Below, one piece after another: positions 44,593 through 53,025 of a stretch of 64,000 bases of DNA. The translations under genes and the position numbers were made by a program. The DNA comes from Planococcus ruber. Lineage in GTDB: Bacteria; Bacillota; Bacilli; Bacillales_A; Planococcaceae. The notes beneath the pieces are model-generated. The model was not told the origin of the DNA and ran no database searches. It worked only from the letters and a program-made list of their open reading frames with translations. Positions within the stretch are counted from its first letter, which is position 1; every line of letters starts with the position of its first letter. The DNA lies in assembly GCF_022819085.1 (NCBI RefSeq), contig NZ_JALHAG010000011.1:310001-374000 (forward strand), written 5' to 3'.

Positions 44593-46239
44593 CTATTCAT
44601 CTGCCATCCATGAGCGCAGCAATTTCGCGAAATCTTCCGGGCGTTCTTTAGCCAGCTTCTCAATTGTCTTACGCTTCGGATTTGATTTTGAGCCCAGTTC
44701 CGACAAATCGATCTCTTCGATTTCGTTGATGCCGCCACCGTCGTCTAGACTCATCGGCTGTTCGAACATATCGAAATCAAGATCCACATCCTCATAGTCA
44801 TCCACTTTTCTTCTGCGTTTCACTAACACGACGATCAAGACGATGATCAATAATCCCATCGCTCCGGCTATTCCTAACAGAACGCCATCCGGGATTTTGC
44901 TCCACCAGGAAGTGACCACCGGTGTTTCGACAATCGGTTCCGGCTTTCCTTGGAATTCTGTAGCAAATACGGAAATGCGGTCATCCAGATCCTCTTCGCT
45001 GACTTCCGTGCCGTTCATGCTAAGCGCTGTCGCTACTGTGTTTTTCAATAAATTGCTGATGTCATCGATGTTTTCCTGGGTTAAACTTGCTACGTTCTGT
45101 GGATTGGGAGGTTCAACTCCCACATTCACGGTCAAATCATCAATCACATAAGGGCTTGCTTCGATCTGCCGGTTGATGCGATTGACTTCCCGGTTGATGC
45201 GCTCCTCTGTTTTTTCAGATTCGCTCGTATTGCCTTCCCCCGCTGCCGGGTAGTTGGCAATTTCTGTGTCCCCGGTCCCCGTAGTGGCTTCGACCGCCGC
45301 ACCTTCGCTTGAATACGATTCAACAATTCGTTCGACGCTTAAATCGATGCCTTCACCGGTTTCGGTATTGACCGGCTCCACCAAATTTTCTTCGCGCTTT
45401 TCTTTTGTAAAATCGACACTCGCCATAACTGATACAACCACTTTATCCTGCCCTAGCGTCATTCCAAGCATTTGCTGCAATTCACGCTGAATGTCTTTTT
45501 CAATATCTTTTTTAATTTCTCTTTGCTGCTGATAGACCGATAACGTGGTATTGATCTCGCCTTCTTCGACGGCCTCAAAAACTTGCCCGTTCTGGTTCAT
45601 GATGACTACTTCTTCTGCCGGCAAGCTCGGTACACTTTTGCTGATCAAATGGTACAGCCCGTTGACTTGTCTCTGGTCTAATTGGAAGCCCGGATCTCCT
45701 TGAATGACAACCGAGGCGGTAGCCACCTGCTCATCTTCCGTAATCCAGATATTTTCTTTTGGCAGTGTAATCATGACATTGGCTTCCGTTACACCATCAA
45801 TTTGCTTAATCAAATTCGCCAGCTCATTCTGCATGGCATCGCGTTCGACCACGTCAAAATGGCGGTCCGTCATTCCCAACCCCATATTTTCACTAAAAAT
45901 ACTGTAGTTGACGTTTCCGCTCTCTGGAATGCCGTCCGCCGCTAAACTTACTTTTAAGTTAGCGACTTGTTCTGCCGGAACGCTGATCGTTTTGCTGTCC
46001 GCCGAAACTTCGACGGGAATTCCCTGGCCTTCAATGGCGGCTTTGATTTCGCCTGCTTCTGAAGCCGACAGGTCCGAATACAGCACCGCGTAGTCGGTCT
46101 TGGAATTCATGAACACAAAAACGGAAATCAGCACAATTGTTGCAAAAAACGATCCTGCCACCGTCCACTTGATCGTCGGAGATAAATTGCCCCAGGATTC
46201 CTGGGCCTTGTTTTTATAACCGGTTAGTTTTTCTTTCAT
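44593..46239 (-). CDS. fliF: MS-ring protein FliF
   Basis: The 548-residue protein has two membrane helices (near residues 25-45 and 450-470) flanking a large extracytoplasmic region with the YscJ-like ring motifs (DYAVLYSDLSASEAGEIKAAIEGQGIPVEV, AMQNELANLIKQIDGVTEANVMITLP). The C-terminal tail LGSKSNPKRKTIEKLAKERPEDFAKLLRSWM binds FliG. Confidence 0.97.
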   Translation of the reverse strand: MKEKLTGYKNKAQESWGNLSPTIKWTVAGSFFATIVLISVFVFMNSKTDYAVLYSDLSASEAGEIKAAIEGQGIPVEVSADSKTISVPAEQVANLKVSLAADGIPESGNVNYSIFSENMGLGMTDRHFDVVERDAMQNELANLIKQIDGVTEANVMITLPKENIWITEDEQVATASVVIQGDPGFQLDQRQVNGLYHLISKSVPSLPAEEVVIMNQNGQVFEAVEEGEINTTLSVYQQQREIKKDIEKDIQRELQQMLGMTLGQDKVVVSVMASVDFTKEKREENLVEPVNTETGEGIDLSVERIVESYSSEGAAVEATTGTGDTEIANYPAAGEGNTSESEKTEERINREVNRINRQIEASPYVIDDLTVNVGVEPPNPQNVASLTQENIDDISNLLKNTVATALSMNGTEVSEEDLDDRISVFATEFQGKPEPIVETPVVTSWWSKIPDGVLLGIAGAMGLLIIVLIVVLVKRRRKVDDYEDVDLDFDMFEQPMSLDDGGGINEIEEIDLSELGSKSNPKRKTIEKLAKERPEDFAKLLRSWMADE

Positions 46240-46271
46240 GAATCATACATCCCTCTTCTTTGCGCTAAGAA

Positions 46272-46568
46272 TCATAATTGCATTCTCATCACTTCTTGGT
46301 AGGCTTCCACTACTTTGTTGCGAACCTGTACCGTCAGTTGCAAAGAAAGACTGGCTTTCTGGGCAGCGACCATGACTTGCGAAACATCCTCCACTTCGCC
46401 GGTTACGAGCTGCTGCGTCAATTTGTCGGATGTGTTTTGAAGCTTATTCACTTCTTCTAGTTGCTTTTTAAAAATTTCGCTAAAGCCTTCTGTTTTGTTT
46501 TCAGTTTGGGGTTTTGCGATTGATTGGTTTTGAATAATTGGGGTTTGGATCTGACTTATTTTTTCCAT
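46272..46568 (-). CDS. fliE: MS ring-rod adaptor FliE
   Basis: The protein has about 98 residues and the FliE C-terminal pattern QVMVAAQKASLSLQLTVQVRNKVVEAYQEVMRMQL. The ATG at 46568 has GGAGG at 5 nt. In-frame codons further upstream run into repeat copy C and are not used. Repeat copy C separates it from flgC. Confidence 0.94.
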   Translation of the reverse strand: MEKISQIQTPIIQNQSIAKPQTENKTEGFSEIFKKQLEEVNKLQNTSDKLTQQLVTGEVEDVSQVMVAAQKASLSLQLTVQVRNKVVEAYQEVMRMQL

Positions 46569-46631
46569 CATAGCCTCCATAACGATGTAATTATATAAGT
46601 TGAACTGAATAGCAATATTAAACGGATATTC

Positions 46632-46935
46632 CGCCAAACAGCTATGCTTTCCGCGGGCTCGCGCTAAGCTAACTCGGGCTGGAAGCCCGAGTGGATCTCC
46701 GCACTTCGCTAGTCCCGCAGGAGTCTCCGCTGTTTTGCTCCATATCAGAGTGTCTTTTAGCGCCGGCGCGTCCCCGGGCTGAGCGGAGCAATAAGACGAG
46801 TGTCCTTTTCGGCTTATTGCGTGAGCTAAGGAGCGCCAAGAACTTTTGGCGCCTCCTTTGCGACGAGCTTGCGCAGGAGCATTATCTTTGCACCGCCCAG
46901 AGCGACCGAAGCGATGTATAAAAGCTGATTCTTCA
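46632..46935 (+). repeat. Dispersed intergenic repeat, full-length copy C
   Basis: This stretch of about 300 bp without a gene lies between fliE and flgC. It starts CCGCCAAACAGCTATGCTTTCC, contains CCGCTGTTTTGCTCCATATC (about 46727-46746), CGCCGGCGCGTCC, GCAATAAGACGAGTG (46788-46802), CGGCTTATTGCG (46810-46821), an inverted repeat GGAGCGCCAAGAA/TTTGGCGCCTCC and ends GACCGAAGCGATGTATAAAAGCTG. No ORF with a ribosome site is present. All modules recur in copies A, B, D and E. Confidence 0.8.
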
Positions 46936-46953
46936 ATTCAATTTATAAAGGGT

Positions 46954-47409
46954 TTATTTACCGATTTCCAATGCTTTCATGAACATGCTTTTTGAAGCAT
47001 TCATGGCCGTAACATTCGCTTCATACGAGCGGGTCGCAGACATCAAGTCGACCATTTCTTTGATCGGGTCAACGTTCGGTGATTGGACATAGCCATTTTC
47101 ATCCGCATCTGCATTGGTAGGATCGTAAGTCTGAACAAAAGGGGTTTGATCTTCTTCAATTTTGGAAACGGTGACGCCGGAGACTTGGGAGTTCCCCTTG
47201 CTCATTGCCGATTGAAGTTGTTGTTGAAAAGGCGAGATGCCGCTTTGGGACAATTGAACTGATTTGCGGCGGTAAGGAACCCATTCCCCGTTCACCAATT
47301 CCGCTCTCGTCGTATTTGCGTTTGCAATATTCGAAGACACGACATCCATCCGCAAACGGTTTGCCGTTAAACCTGAAGCACTAATGTTCAATCCGTTAAA
47401 CAAGCTCAT
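46954..47409 (-). CDS. flgC: Flagellar rod protein FlgC
   Basis: The 151-residue protein begins FNGLNISASGLTANRLRMDVVSSNIANANTT and ends SPNVDPIKEMVDLMSATRSYEANVTAMNASKSMFMKALEIGK, the proximal rod FlgC pattern. GGAGGTAGG precedes the ATG. Confidence 0.96.
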   Translation of the reverse strand: MSLFNGLNISASGLTANRLRMDVVSSNIANANTTRAELVNGEWVPYRRKSVQLSQSGISPFQQQLQSAMSKGNSQVSGVTVSKIEEDQTPFVQTYDPTNADADENGYVQSPNVDPIKEMVDLMSATRSYEANVTAMNASKSMFMKALEIGK

Positions 47410-47414
47410 TTTAC

Positions 47415-47804
47415 TTACCTACCTCCGTTAATAACAGTGCTTAAAGTGCTAAGTTTTCCACTGATTCGCTCTGTCAGTGCATTATAGTGTAGTTGGTTTT
47501 TCGCTAATTCCGCCATTTCATAGTCCATATCGACGTTATTGCCGTTTGGATTAAAAGCAGTGCCATTATTTTCCTTTATAATGGGCTGCATGCCGGCTAA
47601 TCCAAACGGCTGGTTATTCATTCGGTTGCCCATCATTTTTTGGTTGGCTGCAGCGTTATTCAAAGCCGCTTGAAAATCTACTTGTTTGCTTTTGTAATTC
47701 GGGGTATCGACATTGGCGATATTCGCTGCATGAACTTTTTGTTTTAAAGCTGATACAGACAAGGCTTGTTCGAGTGATTGAAACGATTGAGGAAAAATAT
47801 TCAT
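47415..47804 (-). CDS. flgB: Flagellar rod protein FlgB
   Basis: This 129-residue protein is the first gene of the long flagellar operon. VHAANIANVDTPNYKSKQVDFQAAL near the start and VDMDYEMAELAKNQLHYNALTERISGKLSTL at the end identify it. Its leader holds the c-di-GMP-I riboswitch and a terminator, so expression of the whole operon is likely set there. Confidence 0.96.
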   Translation of the reverse strand: MNIFPQSFQSLEQALSVSALKQKVHAANIANVDTPNYKSKQVDFQAALNNAAANQKMMGNRMNNQPFGLAGMQPIIKENNGTAFNPNGNNVDMDYEMAELAKNQLHYNALTERISGKLSTLSTVINGGR

Positions 47805-47835
47805 CGTTCGGCTCCTTTTCTATTTATTAATTTTC

Positions 47836-47870
47836 ATATAAAAATCCACCTCTAAGAAAAGGTGGATTTA
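47836..47870 (-). terminator. Intrinsic terminator of the flgB riboswitch (expression platform)
   Basis: AAATCCACC, a 10-nt loop and GGTGGATTT, then TTATAT on the minus strand. It lies 10 nt after the riboswitch aptamer and about 35 nt before flgB. Confidence 0.85.
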
Positions 47871-47879
47871 TAAAAAACC

Positions 47880-47979
47880 TACCATCTTTCGGCAACCCGG
47901 CTACCTTGTATCGAGGATATTTAGGCCCGTGGCTTTGCGTCCTTTTCTTTCGAGAAAGTTTGCCATTGTCGACATGATA
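47880..47979 (-). promoter_or_regulatory. Cyclic-di-GMP-I (GEMM-I) riboswitch upstream of flgB
   Basis: Read on the minus strand, the aptamer core has GGCAAAC, a P2 hairpin closed by a GAAA tetraloop, GGACGCAAAGCC, the tetraloop-receptor strand GGGCCTAA, a P3 arm, GGTAGCCGGGTTGCCGA and a closing P1 (TATCAT with ATGGTA at 47974-47979 and 47880-47885). These are the conserved blocks of the GEMM-I class, including the GNRA tetraloop/receptor pair. A terminator hairpin follows at once. Ligand binding that stabilises P1 would favour termination, so high c-di-GMP should switch the flagellar operon off; that direction is inferred. Confidence 0.93.
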
Positions 47980-48007
47980 CGACTATTTTACTTTTTTGTC
48001 TCGATAA

Positions 48008-48036
48008 TTAGTACCATTTTCAAAAAATTGTACCAA
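48008..48036 (-). promoter_or_regulatory. Candidate promoter of the flagellar operon
   Basis: TTGGTA, a 17-nt spacer and TACTAA on the minus strand. The transcript would start about 20 nt before the riboswitch aptamer. The -10 is imperfect. The region is very A/T-rich and also has to hold the flhO promoter on the other strand. Confidence 0.45.
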
Positions 48037-48189
48037 ATTATAGTATCATGTTTTTTTATTTTTGTATATTTTTCACTCAAAATTTTTTTCGTACTATTTT
48101 TTCCATATTTGTGTATGTTTTTGCCCTATTTTTGTGGTATGCTAACGCGGTAATATTCTATCATTTATTTGCGAAAGGAAGAATCGCTT

Positions 48190-49044
48190 ATGTTCCGTGG
48201 TTTGTATACAGCCACCTCAGGGATGCTTGCCCATAATCGGCAGCAGCAAATCCTGACAAATAATTTAGCGAACGCCAATACTCCGGGTTTTAAACAGGAT
48301 CAAACCGTTTTACGTGCATTTCCGGAACAGTTGATCCAAGCGATGGAAGCCGGAAAAGTTTCAGCGAATGGCGTAAAAAGCCCATCCGTCCTGACTCCGA
48401 TCGGCCAGATGAATACAGGCGTATATGCTCAAGAAGGAATCCCTTCTTTTGTCCAAGGCGCTTTAAAAGATACAGGCAACAGTACGGACTTTTCGCTCAT
48501 GGATGAATTGCTTCCCTTGAATCCCGAAACCCAACAAAGAGGATCACTCGTTTTTGCGGTTCAAAGCGATAACGGACAAGTCCGCTATACGAAAAACGGC
48601 CAGTTTTCCGTTGGTACGGATGGGTTCTTGAAAACTGCAGACGGCAATAACGTCCTTGGTCAAAACATGCAGCCGATTCCCGTCGGCTCGACAGATTTTA
48701 CCGTAGCCGACAATGGCCAGATTACTTTGGCAAATGGAGACGCGACCAGCAGCTTATGGATTGGCTACACAGAAAATCCGAAGCAATTCGTGAAAGAAGG
48801 CCATGATTTATTCCGCTGGGAAGGGGCTCCGAATGCCGCTCCGCAGAATGTGGAAGCTGTCGCTTTGCTGAATAATTCCGGATCGTTCGTCAAGCAAGGG
48901 TTTATCGAGCAGTCGAATGTTGACCTTACCCAGACGATGACCGAGATGATGGCCACCTACCGCGGCTTCGAAACAAATCAAAAAGTGCTGCAGGCTTATG
49001 ACCGCAGCATGGAAAAAGCAGTCAATGAAATTGGCCGCGTTTAA
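48190..49044 (+). CDS. flhO: Flagellar rod/hook-basal body protein FlhO
   Basis: The 284-residue FlgF/FlgG-type rod protein begins FRGLYTATSGMLAHNRQQQILTNNLANANTPGFKQDQ and ends SNVDLTQTMTEMMATYRGFETNQKVLQAYDRSMEKAVNEIG. With flhP it forms the distal rod of Bacillus flagella. The ATG at 48190 follows AAAGGAAG. It is transcribed divergently from the flgB operon. Confidence 0.92.
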   Translation: MFRGLYTATSGMLAHNRQQQILTNNLANANTPGFKQDQTVLRAFPEQLIQAMEAGKVSANGVKSPSVLTPIGQMNTGVYAQEGIPSFVQGALKDTGNSTDFSLMDELLPLNPETQQRGSLVFAVQSDNGQVRYTKNGQFSVGTDGFLKTADGNNVLGQNMQPIPVGSTDFTVADNGQITLANGDATSSLWIGYTENPKQFVKEGHDLFRWEGAPNAAPQNVEAVALLNNSGSFVKQGFIEQSNVDLTQTMTEMMATYRGFETNQKVLQAYDRSMEKAVNEIGRV

Positions 49045-49062
49045 TCTGGAGGTCCTTAACCG

Positions 49063-49905
49063 ATGAACATTCAAATGAATTCCGCTGCTACTTCCATGCG
49101 CGAACTTCAGAAAAAAGTCGACGTGATCGCGAATAATATTTCCAACGTCAACACGAACGGCTACAAACGCCAAGAAGCGAATTTCTCGGATACGCTTGTC
49201 CAGTCGATTAATCGGCAAGCAGGCGCTGACAATGAAATCGGCCGGGTAACGCCGAACGGTTTGCGTGTCGGCTCTGGCGTCCGCGTGACGCAAACGAGCC
49301 TGCGCAATGAGCAAGGATCGATCCAGCAAACGGACCGCCCGCTCGATTTCAGCATCCAAGGCGATTCCGCTTTTTTCCGAGTGGCTTCTGAAGGCAAAAC
49401 GTTCTACACGAAAGACGGCTCTTTCCAAGTTCAGCCAGTATTGAACTCCAACCAAGTGAACTTGGTGACGTCAAACGGCGACGCCGTACTCGACAGCAAC
49501 AACAACCCGATCTCCTTCGATAACGATTTTGCATCGATCAAAGCGGATCAAAACGGTACGTTGCAAATAACCTATAAAGACGCTGGCAAACAGCCGACGC
49601 AAATCCAATTGAGCATCGCAGACATCAACCGCCCGAACCTGCTGGAGAAAGTCGGCGGCAACCGCTACCAGCTGCCGGGCACAGAAGCGGAGCAGCTAGC
49701 GAATGGCACGTTGCAAATTGTTGACCTTCGCCAACAGAACAATAAAAACTTCCGCATCAACCAAGGCTCGCTTGAAACGTCGAACGTGGATTTGACGGAA
49801 GAGATGACTGAACTCATTGCCACACAGCGCTTGATTCAGTCGCAAGGCAAAGCAATTTCGTTTGCTGATGACATGATGGGGCTTGTGAATACGATTCGGG
49901 GATAA
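49063..49905 (+). CDS. flhP: Flagellar rod/hook-basal body protein FlhP
   Basis: The 280-residue protein has the same family layout: MRELQKKVDVIANNISNVNTNGYKRQEANF at the start and SNVDLTEEMTELIATQRLIQSQGKAISFADDMMGLVNTIRG at the end. It lies 18 nt after flhO with GGAGGTCC as ribosome site and is followed by a terminator and the 21-bp-phased array. Confidence 0.92.
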   Translation: MNIQMNSAATSMRELQKKVDVIANNISNVNTNGYKRQEANFSDTLVQSINRQAGADNEIGRVTPNGLRVGSGVRVTQTSLRNEQGSIQQTDRPLDFSIQGDSAFFRVASEGKTFYTKDGSFQVQPVLNSNQVNLVTSNGDAVLDSNNNPISFDNDFASIKADQNGTLQITYKDAGKQPTQIQLSIADINRPNLLEKVGGNRYQLPGTEAEQLANGTLQIVDLRQQNNKNFRINQGSLETSNVDLTEEMTELIATQRLIQSQGKAISFADDMMGLVNTIRG

Positions 49906-49910
49906 ATTTT

Positions 49911-49944
49911 GAAGCAACTGTTTCCAGCAGCTGCTTCTTTTTTT
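49911..49944 (+). terminator. Terminator after flhP
   Basis: GAAGCA / TGCTTC outer arms with an imperfect inner CTG/CAG stem, followed by eight T. Confidence 0.65.
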
Positions 49945-49956
49945 ATGGGAAGTCGG

Positions 49957-50049
49957 GGTGATTTCGTGAGTGTTGGGGGTGATTTCGAACGGGATTGGGG
50001 TGATTTCAGCTCGCCCAGGGGTGATTTCGGAGCACCAACAGGTGATTTC
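49957..50049 (+). repeat. 21-bp-phased tandem array, five copies of GGTGATTTC
   Basis: The 9-bp word GGTGATTTC begins at 49957, 49978, 49999, 50020 and 50041, exactly 21 bp apart each time. It is usually preceded by one or two extra G. The 12 bp between copies vary freely. The array lies between the terminators of the convergent flhP and flgL genes. An open frame through it (GDF every seven residues) is a by-product of the period. Confidence 0.9.
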
Positions 50050-50104
50050 GCTGAAAACCCAACTCTGAATGCCATAAAAAACTTAACGAAAAAATTACAA
50101 AACA

Positions 50105-50139
50105 AAAAAGCTGGATCCCAGAACGGGATCCAGCTTTTT
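50105..50139. terminator. Bidirectional terminator at the flhP/flgL junction
   Basis: A 15-bp perfect stem AAAAAGCTGGATCCC / GGGATCCAGCTTTTT with a 5-nt loop. T-runs are present on both strands and it ends the flgL operon. Confidence 0.9.
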
Positions 50140-50142
50140 TTA

Positions 50143-50961
50143 TTATCTCAAGAAATCCATCAATGTCGGCTGAATGATTTTAGCGGAAGAGGCAAGGCTT
50201 GCCTGGTAGACGCTTTCCTCGCTCTTCAAGCGGATCATCGCTTCTGCATAGTCGACATCTTCAATGCTCGAAAGCATTTTTTTCAGCTGCAAGTTGTTGT
50301 CGAGCATGCGATTTTCAAATGCTTCCACTCGGTTTGCGCGGGCTCCGATTTCGGATTGGACGCTCAATAACTGATTGAACCCTGCATCGAACTCATCCAG
50401 CTTTACTTCTTGGCCGTTGCTGATGCTGTCTGCCCAATCCTTCACCGATTGGATCAGCTGATTATCAGGACCAAACAACGCTTCTTTTGATACACTGCCT
50501 TTGATTGTGATGCCGCTGCTGATGGTGAATTCTCTCTCGCCACCTGCAGCTGCCGCGAATAAATCCTGGCCGTTCACTTTCGCTTTGGAAAATTCTTCAA
50601 GCTGGTTCGCCAGCTCTTTGATTTCCGCCGCAATCGTGGCCCGGTCTTCCGGCGCCAATGTGCCGTTGTTGCCATTAACCGTCAATTCACGTACACGCTG
50701 CATCACGTCGGTCATTTTGCCGATTGTTTGGTCGGTTTCATCCAGCCACAAGTTGGTTTCGTTTATATTTTTTTCATATTGGCCGTTTGCGGCAAGCGAG
50801 CTTTTCAGGCTCATTGCCTGGCTGACGCCATTCGGGTTGTCCGATGGACGCTCAAGCATTTTGCCGGATGCCACTTGGCTATTCGTTTTTTCGAAGCGGC
50901 TCAAATTCTGGTTCATGTTGCGGACCGAATTTTGATGCAGCATTTGTTGCGTGACTCTCAT
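50143..50961 (-). CDS. flgL: Hook-filament junction protein FlgL (HAP3)
   Basis: The protein has about 272 residues. Its flagellin-like N-terminus (RVTQQMLHQNSVRNMNQNLSRFEKTNSQVASGKMLERPSDNP) and C-terminus (DVDYAEAMIRLKSEESVYQASLASSAKIIQPTLMDFLR) form the D0/D1 coiled coils. The ATG at 50961 follows GGAGG. It is the last gene of yvyF-flgMNKL. Confidence 0.95.
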   Translation of the reverse strand: MRVTQQMLHQNSVRNMNQNLSRFEKTNSQVASGKMLERPSDNPNGVSQAMSLKSSLAANGQYEKNINETNLWLDETDQTIGKMTDVMQRVRELTVNGNNGTLAPEDRATIAAEIKELANQLEEFSKAKVNGQDLFAAAAGGEREFTISSGITIKGSVSKEALFGPDNQLIQSVKDWADSISNGQEVKLDEFDAGFNQLLSVQSEIGARANRVEAFENRMLDNNLQLKKMLSSIEDVDYAEAMIRLKSEESVYQASLASSAKIIQPTLMDFLR

Positions 50962-50988
50962 CACAATCTACCTCCGTTGCTGAAAACG

Positions 50989-52194
50989 TTAATTCGCCAT
51001 GCGGTTAATGATGGTGTCGAGCATTTCATCCGTCGTTGTGATAAAGCGGGCAGCTGCACTGTATGCGTGCTGGAACATGATCAAGTTCGCCATTTCCTCG
51101 TCGATGGAAACGCCAACGATCGATTGGCGGCGGTTGTCGGTTGCGAGCAGTGCCGACTCGTGGTTCGCTACCGTGTTCATCGCGGTCTGGCTTTGTGCGC
51201 CGAGCTTGCTGACGAGGGCACGGAAATCTTTTTGAGCTTCTCCCAAATTAGCTGTTGGGGTAATGGACAAATCTGCATTCTTATTCAACGCAAGTCCGGA
51301 AATAAAATCAGCGGCTGCAGAGGATGCAAATAAATCCCCATTCCCTTCTGCAAATTTCTTCACGGTGCTGTTCAGGTCTGTTTGGTATTCTTTCACCGTC
51401 TCCAACGATTTCTGAATCCCCGCTAACTTCCCGCCAGGCACATCTGCTCCCGCTTTCAGCGTCAATCCGCCGTCCGCGTCTGTATCAAAGACATCCGGCA
51501 GCTCAACTTCCGCGGTCCCGTCTTTCAGATCCTTCACCGTCACCGGCACAATCTCCGAAAGCTTGCCGATCAATACATCCCGCTTGTCCTGCAAGTCGTT
51601 CGACAAGCTGCCGTTCTTTTTGATGCTGTCGTTCAATTCGCCGATCTGCTTCATCAAGCTGCCCGCTTCTTCTAAAGCCGCGGTTTGCTGGGATTCAAGA
51701 TCCGCCGTAATGTTCCCGATCGATTTATTCATCGCCTGCGCCGTTTCAACAAACGCTTCCGCACGTTCTTTCAAGACGGCTTGAGCCGATGCGTCGCTCG
51801 GGTTGTTCTGTACATTCTGCCAAGCGGCATTCAGCTCATCCATCGCGGCGTTCAGGCCGGTCGTGCTCGGTTCGTTGATGGCGACTTCTAGGCGGCCAAG
51901 TGTTTCTTGCCGCACGGTCCATTCGCCAAGCGTTGATGATTGATCGCGGTATTGCGCATCCAGAAAGCGGTCTCTTACACGGATGATCGAGTCAACTTGA
52001 GCTCCGGTTCCAAGCTGGCTGGTTTGGCCATTTGTCCAGATATCCAATGACGGCGTCGAGCTGGAGTTCACTTTTTGGCGTGAATAGCCTTCTGTGTTGG
52101 CGTTGGCGATATTGTGGCCCGTTGTGGTGATATTCGTTTGGGCGACATTTAAGCCGCGCTTTCCTAGCTCTAGTCCATGAAATGTTGAAACCAT
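50989..52194 (-). CDS. flgK: Hook-filament junction protein FlgK (HAP1)
   Basis: The protein has 401 residues, about 100 shorter than usual Bacillus FlgK, with the deletion in the variable middle. The N-terminus (GLELGKRGLNVAQTNITTTGHNIANANTEGYSRQ) and C-terminus (VSIDEEMANLIMFQHAYSAAARFITTTDEMLDTIINRM) are intact, so it should assemble. Confidence 0.95.
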   Translation of the reverse strand: MVSTFHGLELGKRGLNVAQTNITTTGHNIANANTEGYSRQKVNSSSTPSLDIWTNGQTSQLGTGAQVDSIIRVRDRFLDAQYRDQSSTLGEWTVRQETLGRLEVAINEPSTTGLNAAMDELNAAWQNVQNNPSDASAQAVLKERAEAFVETAQAMNKSIGNITADLESQQTAALEEAGSLMKQIGELNDSIKKNGSLSNDLQDKRDVLIGKLSEIVPVTVKDLKDGTAEVELPDVFDTDADGGLTLKAGADVPGGKLAGIQKSLETVKEYQTDLNSTVKKFAEGNGDLFASSAAADFISGLALNKNADLSITPTANLGEAQKDFRALVSKLGAQSQTAMNTVANHESALLATDNRRQSIVGVSIDEEMANLIMFQHAYSAAARFITTTDEMLDTIINRMAN

Positions 52195-52218
52195 GTAATT
52201 CCCTGCTTTCTGGCACGT

Positions 52219-52704
52219 TTACGCTTTTGTATCGAAAAAGCCGCGGTTGCCGGTTTGTGATGTTGGTTGGCCCATTGGCGATTGGTAATTGAAGTTTTGC
52301 TGTTTCGTTTTCGTGACTTGATCGATCATGTGCTGCACAAAGCTCATGGAATCAATCAATAATCGTTCGTTGATTTTATTCTTCGCTTGCAGTTCGCCTA
52401 GCAACTCCTGCAACGTGCCGATCTGTGTCTGCAATCGCTTTTTCATGATTTCGTCGGGAAGCTGTGCCACGAACTCGCTGAACGTCAGGTCCGGATGTTC
52501 TTGCCGGAGTTCTGCCGCCAGTTGTTCCCGCTCATTTTCAGCCTGGTTCAGCTGTTTCACGAGCTTCGCTTCCTCTTTTACCAATCCATTCAGCTCATCG
52601 ACTTTGCGCTCGATCAAAACAACCCGTTTCTGTTCCGCAAAGTCCAGGAGCTGCTTCTGGATGCCGATCAATTCTTCCAGCGTCGCGGATAATGTGGTAA
52701 GCAT
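52219..52704 (-). CDS. flgN: FlgK/FlgL export chaperone FlgN
   Basis: The 161-residue helical coiled-coil protein starts LTTLSATLEELIGIQKQLLDFAEQKRVVLIERKVDELNGLVKEE, the FlgN pattern. The C-terminal tail is Gln/Asn-rich. It lies between flgM and flgK, as in B. subtilis. Confidence 0.9.
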   Translation of the reverse strand: MLTTLSATLEELIGIQKQLLDFAEQKRVVLIERKVDELNGLVKEEAKLVKQLNQAENEREQLAAELRQEHPDLTFSEFVAQLPDEIMKKRLQTQIGTLQELLGELQAKNKINERLLIDSMSFVQHMIDQVTKTKQQNFNYQSPMGQPTSQTGNRGFFDTKA

Positions 52705-52732
52705 TCGACACCCTCCTCTTTAAAGCAGCGTT

Positions 52733-53005
52733 CTATTTGTCATACCAGAAATCAAAGACGCTTTCGGCCACTTTTGAACTATTGACCTCGTATTCGCCTG
52801 ATTGGATCTGGAGTTTCAACGCATTGATTTTTTCTTGTCTGTCCATGTCTACTCCTGCATTCTTCTCAAACATTTCTTTCGCCCGGTTTGAGATCTGCAC
52901 TTCGTCTTCCTTCTGGATCGGCTTAGACCGCTCCACCGGCGAGACCTGCATTTGTTTTTGATAAGATTGAATAAAGGAAGAACCAGTTGTTTTATCGATA
53001 TTCAT
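52733..53005 (-). CDS. flgM: Anti-sigma-D factor FlgM
   Basis: The 90-residue protein carries VEPV-like SPVERSKPIQKEDEVQISNRAKEMFEK and the C-terminal sigma-binding part INALKLQIQSGEYEVNSSKVAESVFDFW. It holds SigD inactive until the hook is complete. Confidence 0.93.
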   Translation of the reverse strand: MNIDKTTGSSFIQSYQKQMQVSPVERSKPIQKEDEVQISNRAKEMFEKNAGVDMDRQEKINALKLQIQSGEYEVNSSKVAESVFDFWYDK

Positions 53006-53025
53006 TCCTTCACCGCCCTGTTCGT

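Noticed and set aside
49957..50049. CRISPR array
   Set aside because: Repeats of 9 bp with 12-bp spacers are far too short, and no cas genes are present.
49909..50370. ORF with a GDF heptad through the 21-bp array
   Set aside because: The period of 21 keeps a frame open by chance; the frame crosses two terminators and runs into the antisense of flgL.
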